Shown here: piece by piece, positions 1-7,165 of the stretch
Layout of the letters: each line of letters starts with the position of its first letter
Position numbering within the stretch: the first letter of the stretch is position 1
NCBI GenBank assembly: GCA_018817205.1
Contig: JAHIUE010000011.1
Coordinates: 1-18,107, forward strand
From: Patescibacteria group bacterium
GTDB taxonomy: Bacteria > Patescibacteriota > Microgenomatia > Daviesbacterales > UBA10151
Direction of reading: 5' to 3'
Length of the DNA stretch: 18,107 nucleotides
Notes under the pieces: model-generated
Seen by the model: only the letters and a program-made list of their open reading frames with translations
Database searches by the model: none
What the model was told of the DNA's origin: nothing
Made by a program: the position numbers and the translations under genes

Positions 1-83
1 AAAGAAGGTAGCACAGGCAAAGATGAAGCCACTATCCCGATGGTATCCCCCGGACAAAGTTTCTGCGGCTTAATAATTTTCAT
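1..83 (-). CDS. S66-family L,D-carboxypeptidase (MccF/LdcA-like), N-terminal part only
   Basis: The 27 visible codons read MKIIKPQKLCPGDTIGIVAS and onward; the gene runs off the left edge. The L.PGDTIGIVA.S pattern is the usual N-terminus of the S66 serine peptidases, which cleave the tetrapeptide stem of peptidoglycan in murein recycling or hydrolyse microcin C-like adducts. The start ATG (81-83) is supported by a -10 box (TAAAAT) ending exactly six bases upstream. Catalytic Ser, Glu and His lie outside the window, so activity and subfamily cannot be judged. The opposite strand is also open here (1-96) but resembles nothing. Confidence 0.72.
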   Translation of the reverse strand, partial: MKIIKPQKLCPGDTIGIVASSLPVLPS

Positions 84-89
84 GACTGT

Positions 90-117
90 ATTTTAACAAA
101 AATTTATCTCTTGACAA
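90..117 (-). promoter_or_regulatory. Promoter of the S66 peptidase gene (leaderless type)
   Basis: On the minus strand a -35 TTGTCA (112-117) and a -10 TAAAAT (90-95) are separated by 16 bp, and six bases separate the -10 from the ATG at 83. Predicted transcription starts at or beside the A of the start codon. The -35 overlaps the -35 of the divergent toxin-antitoxin promoter. Confidence 0.6.
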
Positions 118-138
118 ACCTAAGGAATATGTTATGAT
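111..138 (+). promoter_or_regulatory. Promoter of the Phd-RelE toxin-antitoxin operon (leaderless type)
   Basis: TTGACA (111-116) matches the -35 consensus exactly; TATGAT (133-138) follows after 16 bp, and the antitoxin ATG is six bases further on. Transcription should begin at about 145, the first base of the ATG, giving an mRNA without a ribosome binding site. No Shine-Dalgarno sequence is present. Confidence 0.8.
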
Positions 139-144
139 ATCTTT

Positions 145-444
145 ATGCAAACATTAAGTACCGCTGAATTAGTTCAAAAGAAGTTTATTGGAACTGATGA
201 TCTGCGTAAACGATTAACCGACATATTAGATAAATTACCCGAGGAAGGTGGAGAAATTATTGTGACACAACACGGTAAACCACAAGCTATCTTGCTCGAT
301 TTAGAATCCTATCTAGACTTACATGATACTTTTGAGAATCTACAAAGACCAGGTTTTATTAAATCAATCTACAAAGAATTAAGAGAAATCGATAAGGGAA
401 AGGGTATTTCTCACGAGCAACTAAAAAAGAATCTGGGAATTTAA
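145..444 (+). CDS. Type II antitoxin, Phd/YefM family
   Basis: This 99-residue protein has the Phd/YefM fold signature at about residues 15-60: IGTDDLRKRLTDIL, then a GGEIIVTQHGKPQAILL strand-turn-strand segment and a YLDL helix. In this family the N-terminal part dimerises and binds operator DNA, while the C-terminal tail wraps around and neutralises the toxin. Here the C-terminal 40 residues are charged and probably that toxin-binding tail. It lies one base upstream of the RelE-type toxin gene, the usual antitoxin-first order. Such pairs normally autoregulate their promoter; the sequence shows no obvious palindrome to prove it here. Confidence 0.88.
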   Translation: MQTLSTAELVQKKFIGTDDLRKRLTDILDKLPEEGGEIIVTQHGKPQAILLDLESYLDLHDTFENLQRPGFIKSIYKELREIDKGKGISHEQLKKNLGI

Positions 445-445
445 A

Positions 446-703
446 ATGTATCGTCCGATATATACGCGTCATTTTGAAAAAGAAATAAAAAAATTCCCTA
501 AAAAAGAACAAATTAAAATCCTGGAAAAGATTGAATCTGTTTTAAAAAATCCTCGCCAATTTAGTATCAAGTTAGAAACTACCAAACCAACTGTGCACCG
601 CCTACGGGCTGGCGAATATAGAATTTTCTTTGGACTAAATGATATAGAAAAAATAATAAAAATTGCCAAAGTTGAACGCCGCACTACCCAAACTTACCGC
701 TAA
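446..703 (+). CDS. Type II toxin, RelE/ParE superfamily
   Basis: This 85-residue basic protein matches the RelE/ParE fold: an N-terminal strand (YRPIYTRHFEKEIKKFPK), a helical hairpin, then KLE...VHRLRAGEYRIFFGL and a final strand IIKIAKVERRTTQTYR. In RelE-type toxins these conserved basic residues hold the mRNA in the ribosomal A site for cleavage, whereas ParE-type members target gyrase; which applies cannot be decided from this sequence. The gene begins one base after the antitoxin stop, so translation is probably coupled. No truncation is seen. It ends 25 bp from the convergent GNAT gene, without a clear terminator between. Confidence 0.88.
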   Translation: MYRPIYTRHFEKEIKKFPKKEQIKILEKIESVLKNPRQFSIKLETTKPTVHRLRAGEYRIFFGLNDIEKIIKIAKVERRTTQTYR

Positions 704-728
704 CTATTACTTCAACAATTAAATCATT

Positions 729-1220
729 TTAATAAGATACAAAACTATATACTGACCCTTTGTGAATATTGCTATCCATTATTATTTTTTGAAATTTTCC
801 TTTAGTATAAATTGCAACAATTTTATCCCAAAACTTTAAACCAGCTTTATTTTCTTTCATTACGGTGATTTCCCACTTTCCAGGAAATCTATTAAAAACC
901 ATAAAAGCAACTTTTTCACCAATACCTTTGTTTCTAAATTCGGGCAATATAAAAAATTCTGCTATAGCTTTTGCCCCTTTATTTTCCTCCAAGACCGAAT
1001 ATTCATTTATAAAAATAAAGCCAGCTACTTTCTCTTCTGCATAAATTAAGCAAGGAATCCTTTCCTGCTCTATCCAATAGAGATCAAAATATTTATAGTC
1101 TTTTATATCAGCACTAACTTCTTTATCAGTACTATGAAGTTCCAAAAGATATTCTCTCAATAGTTTTTCCAATGTTGATTTCTGATTTAAGCAGGCTTGC
1201 TCAATTTTTATATCCATCAT
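729..1220 (-). CDS. GNAT-family N-acetyltransferase
   Basis: This 163-residue protein has the GNAT acetyl-CoA binding core: the strand FFILPEF followed by RNKGIG (residues 96-101, motif A, which cradles the CoA pyrophosphate) and a later VMKENKAGLKFWDKI segment typical of motif B. The family acetylates amines on small molecules, antibiotics or protein N-termini; the substrate here is unknown. The start ATG overlaps the lepA stop as ATGA (a second ATG follows at once), so it is the last gene of a murJ-lepA-GNAT chain and probably translated by coupling. It has no promoter of its own that I can see. Confidence 0.82.
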   Translation of the reverse strand: MMDIKIEQACLNQKSTLEKLLREYLLELHSTDKEVSADIKDYKYFDLYWIEQERIPCLIYAEEKVAGFIFINEYSVLEENKGAKAIAEFFILPEFRNKGIGEKVAFMVFNRFPGKWEITVMKENKAGLKFWDKIVAIYTKGKFQKIIMDSNIHKGSVYSFVSY

Positions 1221-2977
1221 GATTTAAGTATACTCAAAAATGCTTCCTGGGGGATTTGGACGCGGCCGACCATTTTCATTTTCTTTTTTCCTTTTTTCTG
1301 TTTTTCCAAAAGCTTATCTTTTCTAGTTCTGTCTCCGCCGTAAAGTTTGGCAGTGACATCTTTTCTGTATGCAGACACTGTTTCTCGAGCGATAATTTTT
1401 CCTCCGATTGTAGCTTGTATTGCCACCTCGAAATTTTGCTTTGGTAATACCTCTTTTAATTTTTCTGCCATCCTGCGGCCAAAACTTTCCGCCTTGGGGC
1501 GAAACACAATAGTAGAAAGCGCATCCACCTTTTCTCCGGCTACTAAAATATCCACCCTTACCGCATCTACTTCCCGAAAATCCAAAAAATCCCAGTCCAG
1601 TGATGCAAAACCGGATGAAACAGATTTCAACTTGTCGTAAAAATTAGTTACCATTTCGGAAAGCGGCATCTCGTAAAGAAGTTCAACCTGGTTGCCAAAA
1701 TGCTTCATGTCTTGAAATTTTCCCCTTTTATCCTGTACCAATTCCATTACCGGACCAATATAAGTTTGCGGTACAAAAATCCGCAAGGCTACCCATGGCT
1801 CTTTTAACCCCTTAATATTTTCGCCTTGAGAAAGTTCGGAAGGAGAAATAATTGGTTTATCGTCCAGCAAATATTCTACAGACGGAGCTGTTGCTAACAG
1901 GTCTACATTAAACTCGGAAGATAGTCTTTCCTGAACCACTTCTGCGTGTAAAAGTCCTAAAAATCCGCACCGAAATCCTACCCCCAAAGCCTGTGACTTT
2001 TCGGGCACATATGAAAATGCCGGATCGGTCAACCTAAATTTTGCCAAAGCCTCTTTCAGTTCAAAATACTCATCGGCATCGACCGGAAAAAGCCCCACAA
2101 ATACCATCGGCTTAACTTCTCTGTATCCGGGCAAAGATAAGGCGGAAAAATCAGTTGAAATTGTATCCCCAACCCTAACCAAATCCGGCTCTTTTATACC
2201 TGTTGCAATATAACCTATTTCCCCGCTTTTTAAGCTTTCGTTTGACATAAGTTGCGGAACAAAAAAACCTGTTTCCAGAATATGACCGATAGCTTTAGTT
2301 TCTAAAAAAACTATTGGGGATTGATTAGGTGGGGTTTGACCCTCTACAGTTCTAACCTGGGCGACTACTCCTTTAAAACTATCGAAAAACGAATCAAAAA
2401 TTAAAGCCCTAAATGGTTTTTCTATTTCTTGTTTTGGTTCCGGAATTTTATCGATAATTCTCTCCAGAAGTTTATTTACTCCTTCTCCGGTTTTTCCGGA
2501 AACAAGTAAAATTTCTTCTTCGGAAAATCCAAAAGTATCAACCAGTTGTTTTTTGCAACCCGCAATATCCGCATTTGGCAAGTCAATCTTGTTAATAGCC
2601 GGAATCAAAACCAGATTCTGCTCCAAAGCAGCCAAGCCATGCGCCAAAGTCTGCGCCTGAATACCGGATGTTGCATCAACTAAAAGAATTGCCCCTTCAA
2701 CTGCCGCAAGGGAACGCGATACTTCATAGGAAAAATCCACATGGCCGGGAGTATCAATTAAGTTAAGAGTAAAGAGTTCAGAGTTAAGAGTATAAGACAT
2801 TCGGACAGGAGCAAGCTTTATAGTAATCCCTCGTTCACGCTCCAGTGCTAAAGAATCCAACAGTTGCGGTTTCATCTTATCCGGAGGAATAGCATGACAA
2901 ATCTCTAAAAACCTATCAGCAAGGGTTGATTTACCATGATCAATATGAGCAATGATAGAGAAGTTACGGATATTCAT
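1217..2977 (-). CDS. lepA: Elongation factor 4 (LepA), ribosomal back-translocase GTPase
   Basis: LepA is a translational GTPase that acts on the ribosome. At 586 residues it is close to the usual length of about 600. GTPase motifs are intact: AHIDHGKST (P-loop, residues 10-18), RGIT (switch I, 49-52), DTPGH (75-79) and NKID. The LepA-specific C-terminal domain is present, with YRKDVTAKLYGGD, a Lys-rich stretch and GRVQIPQEAF. The gene overlaps murJ upstream and the GNAT gene downstream by ATGA, so all three are likely co-transcribed. Oddity: residues 62-72, between switch I and the DTPGH motif, are encoded by a tract of 7-bp tandem repeats (2761-2795). Confidence 0.97.
   Translation of the reverse strand: MNIRNFSIIAHIDHGKSTLADRFLEICHAIPPDKMKPQLLDSLALERERGITIKLAPVRMSYTLNSELFTLNLIDTPGHVDFSYEVSRSLAAVEGAILLVDATSGIQAQTLAHGLAALEQNLVLIPAINKIDLPNADIAGCKKQLVDTFGFSEEEILLVSGKTGEGVNKLLERIIDKIPEPKQEIEKPFRALIFDSFFDSFKGVVAQVRTVEGQTPPNQSPIVFLETKAIGHILETGFFVPQLMSNESLKSGEIGYIATGIKEPDLVRVGDTISTDFSALSLPGYREVKPMVFVGLFPVDADEYFELKEALAKFRLTDPAFSYVPEKSQALGVGFRCGFLGLLHAEVVQERLSSEFNVDLLATAPSVEYLLDDKPIISPSELSQGENIKGLKEPWVALRIFVPQTYIGPVMELVQDKRGKFQDMKHFGNQVELLYEMPLSEMVTNFYDKLKSVSSGFASLDWDFLDFREVDAVRVDILVAGEKVDALSTIVFRPKAESFGRRMAEKLKEVLPKQNFEVAIQATIGGKIIARETVSAYRKDVTAKLYGGDRTRKDKLLEKQKKGKKKMKMVGRVQIPQEAFLSILKS
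2761..2795. repeat. Heptamer tandem repeat inside lepA
   Basis: Five consecutive 7-bp units in phase from 2761, plus-strand consensus AGTTAAG / AGTTCAG, with the last unit degenerate. It encodes YTLNSELFTLN in LepA (residues 62-72), the loop joining switch I to the DTPGH strand, which varies in length in this family. The same consensus recurs in the uvrD array at 12596-12672. The tract stays open in the lepA frame. Confidence 0.75.
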
Positions 2978-4611
2978 TCAACACTCTCAGGCAAGATCTC
3001 TTTTGATCTAAGTTTTGTTCGGAATCTACCTAATTTTTTGAATAGTCCGGCATAAGTGGTAAGTTCCCGAACTTTCATAAACCAGACCAGTAGCACATAT
3101 ACGGATAAAGCAAACAGGGAAGAGAGCCCGGTTAAAATCAACAAGTTAATAGTCCTGGTGGTATCGAAGATTACTGCATCAAGAAGTTTTATAGGAATAT
3201 AAAGGGCAACACCCATGATAATTGTTGCCGTAAGCATTTTCATAAATGGCCCCAATACCGCCTTCAGATCAAATTTACCCACTTTAAAATGTAGTGTCCA
3301 AAAAAGTAAAACCGCAGACATTATTGCAGCAATAGAATTGGCAAGACCAATGCTCCAAACATCGAGCTTTAAAACTAAAATAGAATACACACTCAATACG
3401 ATATTTAAAACTACCACTGCCAAAGATACCAGAACCGGAGTTTTTGTATCTTTTAAGGCATAAAAACCCCTAATCAATAGCAGGGAAATTGCCTGCGCGG
3501 CCAGGCCTATGGAAAGAAAAGCCAGAGTGGCGCCGGTCAAAACAGTTGCCTCCCAATTAAATTGAGAAGCCCCAAAAACAAGTCTGACTACCGGTATCCT
3601 AATAACAATTAGTATGGCTGTTGCAGGCAGTGTCAGAAAAAGAATTTGATGTAGCGTTGTCAAAATTGTGATTTTGAATTCTACGATCCTGCCGCGGGCA
3701 CGTTCTGCAGAAAGGACCGGCAAAGCCGCCTGGGCAAGTGTTGCTCCGAAAAGTCCTATCGGTACGACCTGCAGATGTTGGGCAAAAGTGAGATATGTTA
3801 CAGACCCAATTGACACAAGCGTCGCCAAAGCCAAACCTACTGTTTCATTAATCTGTTCGGCAGCCAGTCCTAAAGTCCTAACACTCATAAGTCTTACGAT
3901 CTCTTTCACTCCAGAGTGAATAAACTTTGGTGGAAATTTAAACCTAAAACCTAAAGTCCAAACCAGAGGAAGTTGCACTGCGCCGTGCAGGAAAGCACCT
4001 ATTATTACTCCATAAGCGGCGCCAGAAATGCCCCAATATTTAGACAGGAAAACAATCCCCAAAATAATTCCCAGGTTGTAAAATACCGGCGCCAAAGCAG
4101 GAATAATAAACCTCTGCATAGATTGGGAGATGCCGATAAAAAAAGATCCTGCAACCAAAATAACTTGACCAAATAAAATTATCCTTGTCAAATGGACAAC
4201 TTGCATCTGTTTTGTCAAACTGAATCCCGGCGCTATCAAATTCGATATGATCGGTTCTGCTAAAACAAATACCCCAATTGTTATCAAGATAAATAAGACC
4301 AAAGCTACATTTAAGACTGCCCTAGCCATCTCAAAAGCGTCTTCTTTGCCCTTATTTTCAAAATGTTCGGTAAAAACCGGTATAAAAGCCACAGACAAAG
4401 CACCTAAAATTATAATTTGAAAAATTAAATCCGGTAGCCTGAAGGCTGCCCAGAAAATATCTATCTTATCGGGCAAAAATACATGAGCAAGCAAGCGATC
4501 GCGCACCAAACCCAGTATTTTGGATAACATCATCGTCACCATAATGATTGAGGCGGCGGACAAAATTGATGTTTGCCGAGAGTAAAGAAGAGAAAAAAGA
4601 TTCTTAACCAT
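2974..4611 (-). CDS. murJ: Lipid II flippase MurJ (MviN)
   Basis: This 545-residue polytopic membrane protein of the MOP exporter superfamily flips lipid II across the cytoplasmic membrane for peptidoglycan assembly. The N-terminus carries the family segment SKILGLVRDRLLAHVF followed by FWAAFRLPDLIFQIIILGAL and AFIPVFTEHF; many hydrophobic helices follow, with the characteristic GLFGATLAQAALPVLS and RGFYALKDTKTPV motifs. A basic cytosolic tail of about 30 residues closes the protein. It is first in the murJ-lepA-GNAT chain and overlaps lepA by ATGA. Its promoter faces that of rpsT across a 64-bp gap. Other cell-wall genes in the window (S66 peptidase, LCP, 3D) fit its role. Confidence 0.95.
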   Translation of the reverse strand: MVKNLFSLLYSRQTSILSAASIIMVTMMLSKILGLVRDRLLAHVFLPDKIDIFWAAFRLPDLIFQIIILGALSVAFIPVFTEHFENKGKEDAFEMARAVLNVALVLFILITIGVFVLAEPIISNLIAPGFSLTKQMQVVHLTRIILFGQVILVAGSFFIGISQSMQRFIIPALAPVFYNLGIILGIVFLSKYWGISGAAYGVIIGAFLHGAVQLPLVWTLGFRFKFPPKFIHSGVKEIVRLMSVRTLGLAAEQINETVGLALATLVSIGSVTYLTFAQHLQVVPIGLFGATLAQAALPVLSAERARGRIVEFKITILTTLHQILFLTLPATAILIVIRIPVVRLVFGASQFNWEATVLTGATLAFLSIGLAAQAISLLLIRGFYALKDTKTPVLVSLAVVVLNIVLSVYSILVLKLDVWSIGLANSIAAIMSAVLLFWTLHFKVGKFDLKAVLGPFMKMLTATIIMGVALYIPIKLLDAVIFDTTRTINLLILTGLSSLFALSVYVLLVWFMKVRELTTYAGLFKKLGRFRTKLRSKEILPESVE

Positions 4612-4622
4612 AGATTAAAAAT

Positions 4623-4631
4623 AGTGTAGCA
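4623..4631 (-). promoter_or_regulatory. Probable murJ promoter, extended -10
   Basis: Minus-strand TGC followed directly by TACACT (4623-4628) forms an extended -10 element 11 bases before the murJ ATG, so the predicted leader is only about four to five bases. No good -35 is seen, as is common with extended -10 promoters. Confidence 0.45.
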
Positions 4632-4657
4632 TGCATCCTTGCTAAAAAGGTAGAGGC

Positions 4658-4663
4658 TATGAT
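4658..4663 (+). promoter_or_regulatory. Probable rpsT -10 element
   Basis: TATGAT lies 12 bases before the rpsT ATG in the 64-bp murJ/rpsT divergent gap. The -35 is poor. The predicted leader is about five to six bases and holds no Shine-Dalgarno sequence. Confidence 0.4.
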
Positions 4664-4675
4664 ACCATACCCCAC

Positions 4676-4903
4676 ATGCCAATCATAAAATCTGCAATTA
4701 AAAAAGTACGAAAAGATAAAACGAGAACAGCCCGAAATAAAAAGCGGGAAACTGCATTAAAGTCGGCAGTTAAAAAAGCCAGAATTTCTAAAACCCCCAA
4801 AAATCTGCAAGCCGCTTTTTCAGCCTTGGATAAAGCAGCCAAAGTCCACTTAATCCATCCAAACAAAGCAGCAAGGTTGAAATCCAGGCTTGCTAAAGTA
4901 TAA
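4676..4903 (+). CDS. rpsT: 30S ribosomal protein S20
   Basis: S20 binds 16S rRNA early in small-subunit assembly. The 75-residue sequence is Lys/Arg/Ala-rich with the family pattern: an N-terminal SAIKKVRKDKTRTARNKKR helix and a C-terminal IHPNKAARLKSRLAK helix matching the usual HKNKAARRKSRL motif. It is about ten residues shorter than typical bacterial S20, mainly at the N-terminal end and in the connecting region. Its last codons contain the promoter of the downstream pilus-like operon (4877-4904). Confidence 0.95.
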   Translation: MPIIKSAIKKVRKDKTRTARNKKRETALKSAVKKARISKTPKNLQAAFSALDKAAKVHLIHPNKAARLKSRLAKV

Positions 4904-4904
4904 T
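4877..4904 (+). promoter_or_regulatory. Promoter of the pilN-like operon inside the end of rpsT
   Basis: TTGAAA (4877-4882), a 16-bp spacer and a consensus TATAAT (4899-4904) lie over the last rpsT codons and its stop. The ATG at 4911 follows after exactly six bases. The GAGGA touching the ATG is too close to act as a ribosome binding site, so a leaderless transcript is the better reading. This also decides the start at 4911 over an in-frame ATG at 4890. Confidence 0.7.
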
Positions 4905-4910
4905 AGAGGA

Positions 4911-5489
4911 ATGCCCAAAGCAAAAGTCCGCTCTGCAATAGACTTAAATTTGCTTAAACCCCAAGGTAAACCGGAAAAACTTCCTGTAAGACTACTGCGT
5001 TGGCTACTGGCAACAGGCAGATATCTTTTTGTCTTTGTCGAAGCCATCGTTTTAATTGCATTTGCAGCAAGATTTAAACTGGATGCCGATCTGGCTGCCA
5101 ACAAGGAAGCTATTGAAGACCAGATTCCCTATATCGAAAGTCTTCAACCTTACGAAACCTTGATCAGACAAACGCAATTGAAACTATCCAATATAGATAG
5201 TATAAAGAAGTCCAGCCTAGATTATCCCGAAGTTCTAAAAAAAATTGCAGATCAGACACCAATTGGCGTAAAAATCAGCAACATTAATATAAAGAAGGGT
5301 ATTGACGATGCAGAAATTAATATTACCGGCCAAACTCAATTAAACAACGACTTAACGAGTTTCTTGATGGGACTAAAGGAGGAGGCTACTTTTGCAAATG
5401 TCAATCTTGGTAGTGTTGGACTGGAAAACGAAGTTATTAAATTCACTCTTGAATTATCTGCCAAGGGAGAAAAAATTTATGAAAAGTAA
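4911..5489 (+). CDS. PilN-like type IV pilus assembly inner-membrane protein
   Basis: The protein has 192 residues from the ATG at 4911. The layout is that of PilN: a short cytoplasmic N-terminus with DLNLLKP (residues 11-17), resembling the INLLP motif by which PilN contacts PilM; one membrane helix at about 38-54; then a helical segment and a compact alpha/beta domain with alternating strands (GVKISNINIKKG, AEINITGQT). PilN and PilO form a heterodimer that links the cytoplasmic pilus machinery to the envelope. It overlaps the PilO-like gene by 11 bp. No pilM is in the window, and sequence similarity alone is weak, so order and topology carry the call. Confidence 0.68.
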   Translation: MPKAKVRSAIDLNLLKPQGKPEKLPVRLLRWLLATGRYLFVFVEAIVLIAFAARFKLDADLAANKEAIEDQIPYIESLQPYETLIRQTQLKLSNIDSIKKSSLDYPEVLKKIADQTPIGVKISNINIKKGIDDAEINITGQTQLNNDLTSFLMGLKEEATFANVNLGSVGLENEVIKFTLELSAKGEKIYEK

Positions 5490-6084
5490 ATCACTGCTCT
5501 ACTTTCGATATTTCTCATATATTAAGCCGATCGCCAAACTTCCTATTGTTAAAAATTATGCACCAACAATCTTTACGCTTCTAACCGCAACTCTGCTTGT
5601 CTTCTTTGCAATAAAGCCGACCCTTGAAACAATTCTTGTGTTGCAAAAAAAACTGGCCGACTCAAATGAGGTCTTACAAAAAATTACCAACAAAGCCCAA
5701 AATTTATCTTTAGGTAGAGAAAATTACGATAATTTGGACTCAAGTATTAAAAATAAAATATCCCAAGCTGTTCCCGATACCGTCAACTTAAAATCCCTTA
5801 TTTCACTTTTGGAGCAATCTGCCAGATTAAGTGAAGCGTCGATATCGGCATTGCAAATCCAACCATTTGTTATGGATACTAAAATCGAAGAATCTATTGG
5901 CACAATACAGGAGATTTCCTTTATTTTTAATGTAGAAGGAAACTATGATAAACTAACTTTGCTCTTGCAGAATCTCAAAACAAGTAGTAGGTTAATCTCC
6001 ATAGATAGTTTATCTCTGTCTAAAGTAACCGATAGTTCATCGCTAATTATGTCTCTGTCAGGAAAGGCTTATTATTTAAAATGA
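5479..6084 (+). CDS. PilO-like type IV pilus assembly protein
   Basis: The protein has 201 residues from the ATG at 5479, chosen because GGGAG (5465-5469) lies nine bases upstream and because upstream in-frame codons lie inside the PilN-like gene. One membrane helix (about 29-45) ends in an AIKPTLETI motif, followed by a coiled-coil-like stretch (LVLQKKLADSNEVLQKI) and a C-terminal alpha/beta domain, as in PilO. It would pair with the PilN-like product in the inner membrane. It overlaps the next small gene by ATGA. Confidence 0.66.
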   Translation: MKSKSLLYFRYFSYIKPIAKLPIVKNYAPTIFTLLTATLLVFFAIKPTLETILVLQKKLADSNEVLQKITNKAQNLSLGRENYDNLDSSIKNKISQAVPDTVNLKSLISLLEQSARLSEASISALQIQPFVMDTKIEESIGTIQEISFIFNVEGNYDKLTLLLQNLKTSSRLISIDSLSLSKVTDSSSLIMSLSGKAYYLK

Positions 6085-6245
6085 CGCGTAAAGAGTGGTT
6101 ATTTGCAGCAATACTAACTTTTATCACAATTGCGGCTTGGGTTATTTTTGACATCCTCCATACGCGTGCCCAAGTGGAGATACCCCCAAAAATACAAGAG
6201 GTAATCGAACCTATTAGTCCGGATTTTAATACTGAAGATTTATGA
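6081..6245 (+). CDS. Small single-pass membrane protein of the pilus-like operon
   Basis: A 54-codon gene, MTRKEWLFAAILTFI and onward, fills the space between the PilO-like and FN3 genes exactly: its ATG overlaps the upstream stop (ATGA, 6081-6084) and its stop overlaps the downstream ATG (ATGA, 6242-6245). One membrane helix spans about residues 6-26; the rest is a short Pro- and acid-rich outer segment (EIPPKIQEVIEPISPDF). Position and topology recall small PilP-like or accessory pilus proteins, but there is no domain I recognise. Coupling at both ends argues strongly that it is translated. Confidence 0.72.
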   Translation: MTRKEWLFAAILTFITIAAWVIFDILHTRAQVEIPPKIQEVIEPISPDFNTEDL

Positions 6246-7165
6246 TAAATTTCATCAATAAATTCAAAATACCCACTATTTTAGGATTAGGGATAATTAT
6301 TGCCGGACTCATTGGTGGAGTATATCTGGTTTTACGGGAACAGGTGTTTTTCTCCCGAGCCGCGCCCTCAATATCTCCACAAAATATTACTCTCTCAAAT
6401 ATTACCGATACTTCTGCAACAATATCCTGGCAAACTAACTCTCCTGCCCCTTCTTTTATCACCTACGGAATACAGACCCCAAAAGACTCTACTGCCTTGG
6501 ATGAAAGAGACACGACTTATCCTACACCGCGCACTATCCACTATGTGACGCTTGCAAATCTTTCCCCTCAAACTCCTTATCAATTTAAAATTCAAAGCGG
6601 CAAAACCGCTTCCGCAACTCTCAAATTCGAAACTTCCAAACCCTTGGCAAACAAAGTAAAATTCACACCAGTTATCGGTTCTGCGATGATGGATAACAAT
6701 ACACCTTTGAATGATGGTATTGCCTATTTATCTATAACAGAAGCCGTAACCCTGTCAGCCTTAATTAAAAATGGGGGAAATTTTTTGATTCCCCTTTCAA
6801 AAATCCAAGCAGAAGATCTCCCGCAGGTTGCCAAACTGACCATAATCTCTGATAAAGGCGAGGGCAGTGCCCTTATTAGCCTAAAAACTAATCCCCAACC
6901 CTTCCCTCCTATAAAATTGGGCCAAAGTGTTGACCTTACCGCTTTAGAAATCACCTCATCATCGAAACCCACATTAGATGATTTAAATAAATATGATTTA
7001 AATGAAGATGAAATAATCAACACTGCCGATTATGCAATAGTGTCCTCCTGTTCCGGTAAAGATGACTTGTCGTGCGCCAAAGCAGATGTCAACAAAGATG
7101 GCAAAATTGACCAACAGGATTTAGATATGATGTTTGAAAAACTCAAGACCTTCCAGTCGCAATAA
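6242..7165 (+). CDS. Membrane-anchored surface protein with fibronectin type III and dockerin-like domains
   Basis: 307 residues. A membrane anchor at about 12-32 is followed by an FN3 domain at about 44-131 (PQNITLSNITDTSATISWQT, then HYVTLANLSPQTPYQFKI, both classic FN3 strands). A beta-rich middle domain of unknown type comes next. The C-terminus (about 250-303) has two EF-hand-like dockerin repeats: DLNEDEIINTADYA and DVNKDGKIDQQDLDMM, each with the DxNxDxxIxxxD calcium-binding spacing. Dockerins bind cohesins or simply bind calcium on extracellular proteins. As the last gene of the pilN-pilO-like operon it may be a pilus-associated adhesin or tip component. It converges on the holA-like gene with a 23-bp overlap of 3' ends. 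Confidence 0.75.
   Translation: MINFINKFKIPTILGLGIIIAGLIGGVYLVLREQVFFSRAAPSISPQNITLSNITDTSATISWQTNSPAPSFITYGIQTPKDSTALDERDTTYPTPRTIHYVTLANLSPQTPYQFKIQSGKTASATLKFETSKPLANKVKFTPVIGSAMMDNNTPLNDGIAYLSITEAVTLSALIKNGGNFLIPLSKIQAEDLPQVAKLTIISDKGEGSALISLKTNPQPFPPIKLGQSVDLTALEITSSSKPTLDDLNKYDLNEDEIINTADYAIVSSCSGKDDLSCAKADVNKDGKIDQQDLDMMFEKLKTFQSQ

Noticed and set aside
1..96. Plus-strand open frame at the left edge ending in TAA
   Set aside because: The minus strand encodes a recognisable S66 peptidase N-terminus with a promoter at the right distance; the plus frame resembles nothing.
4890..4910. Earlier ATG at 4890 for the PilN-like gene, and GAGGA at 4906-4910 as its ribosome binding site
   Set aside because: The earlier start lies within rpsT upstream of the -10 box, and GAGGA touches the ATG with no spacer.
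4657..5104. Minus-strand open frames opposite rpsT and the PilN-like gene
   Set aside because: They are antisense shadows of genes with clear family matches and have no promoter or family signature.
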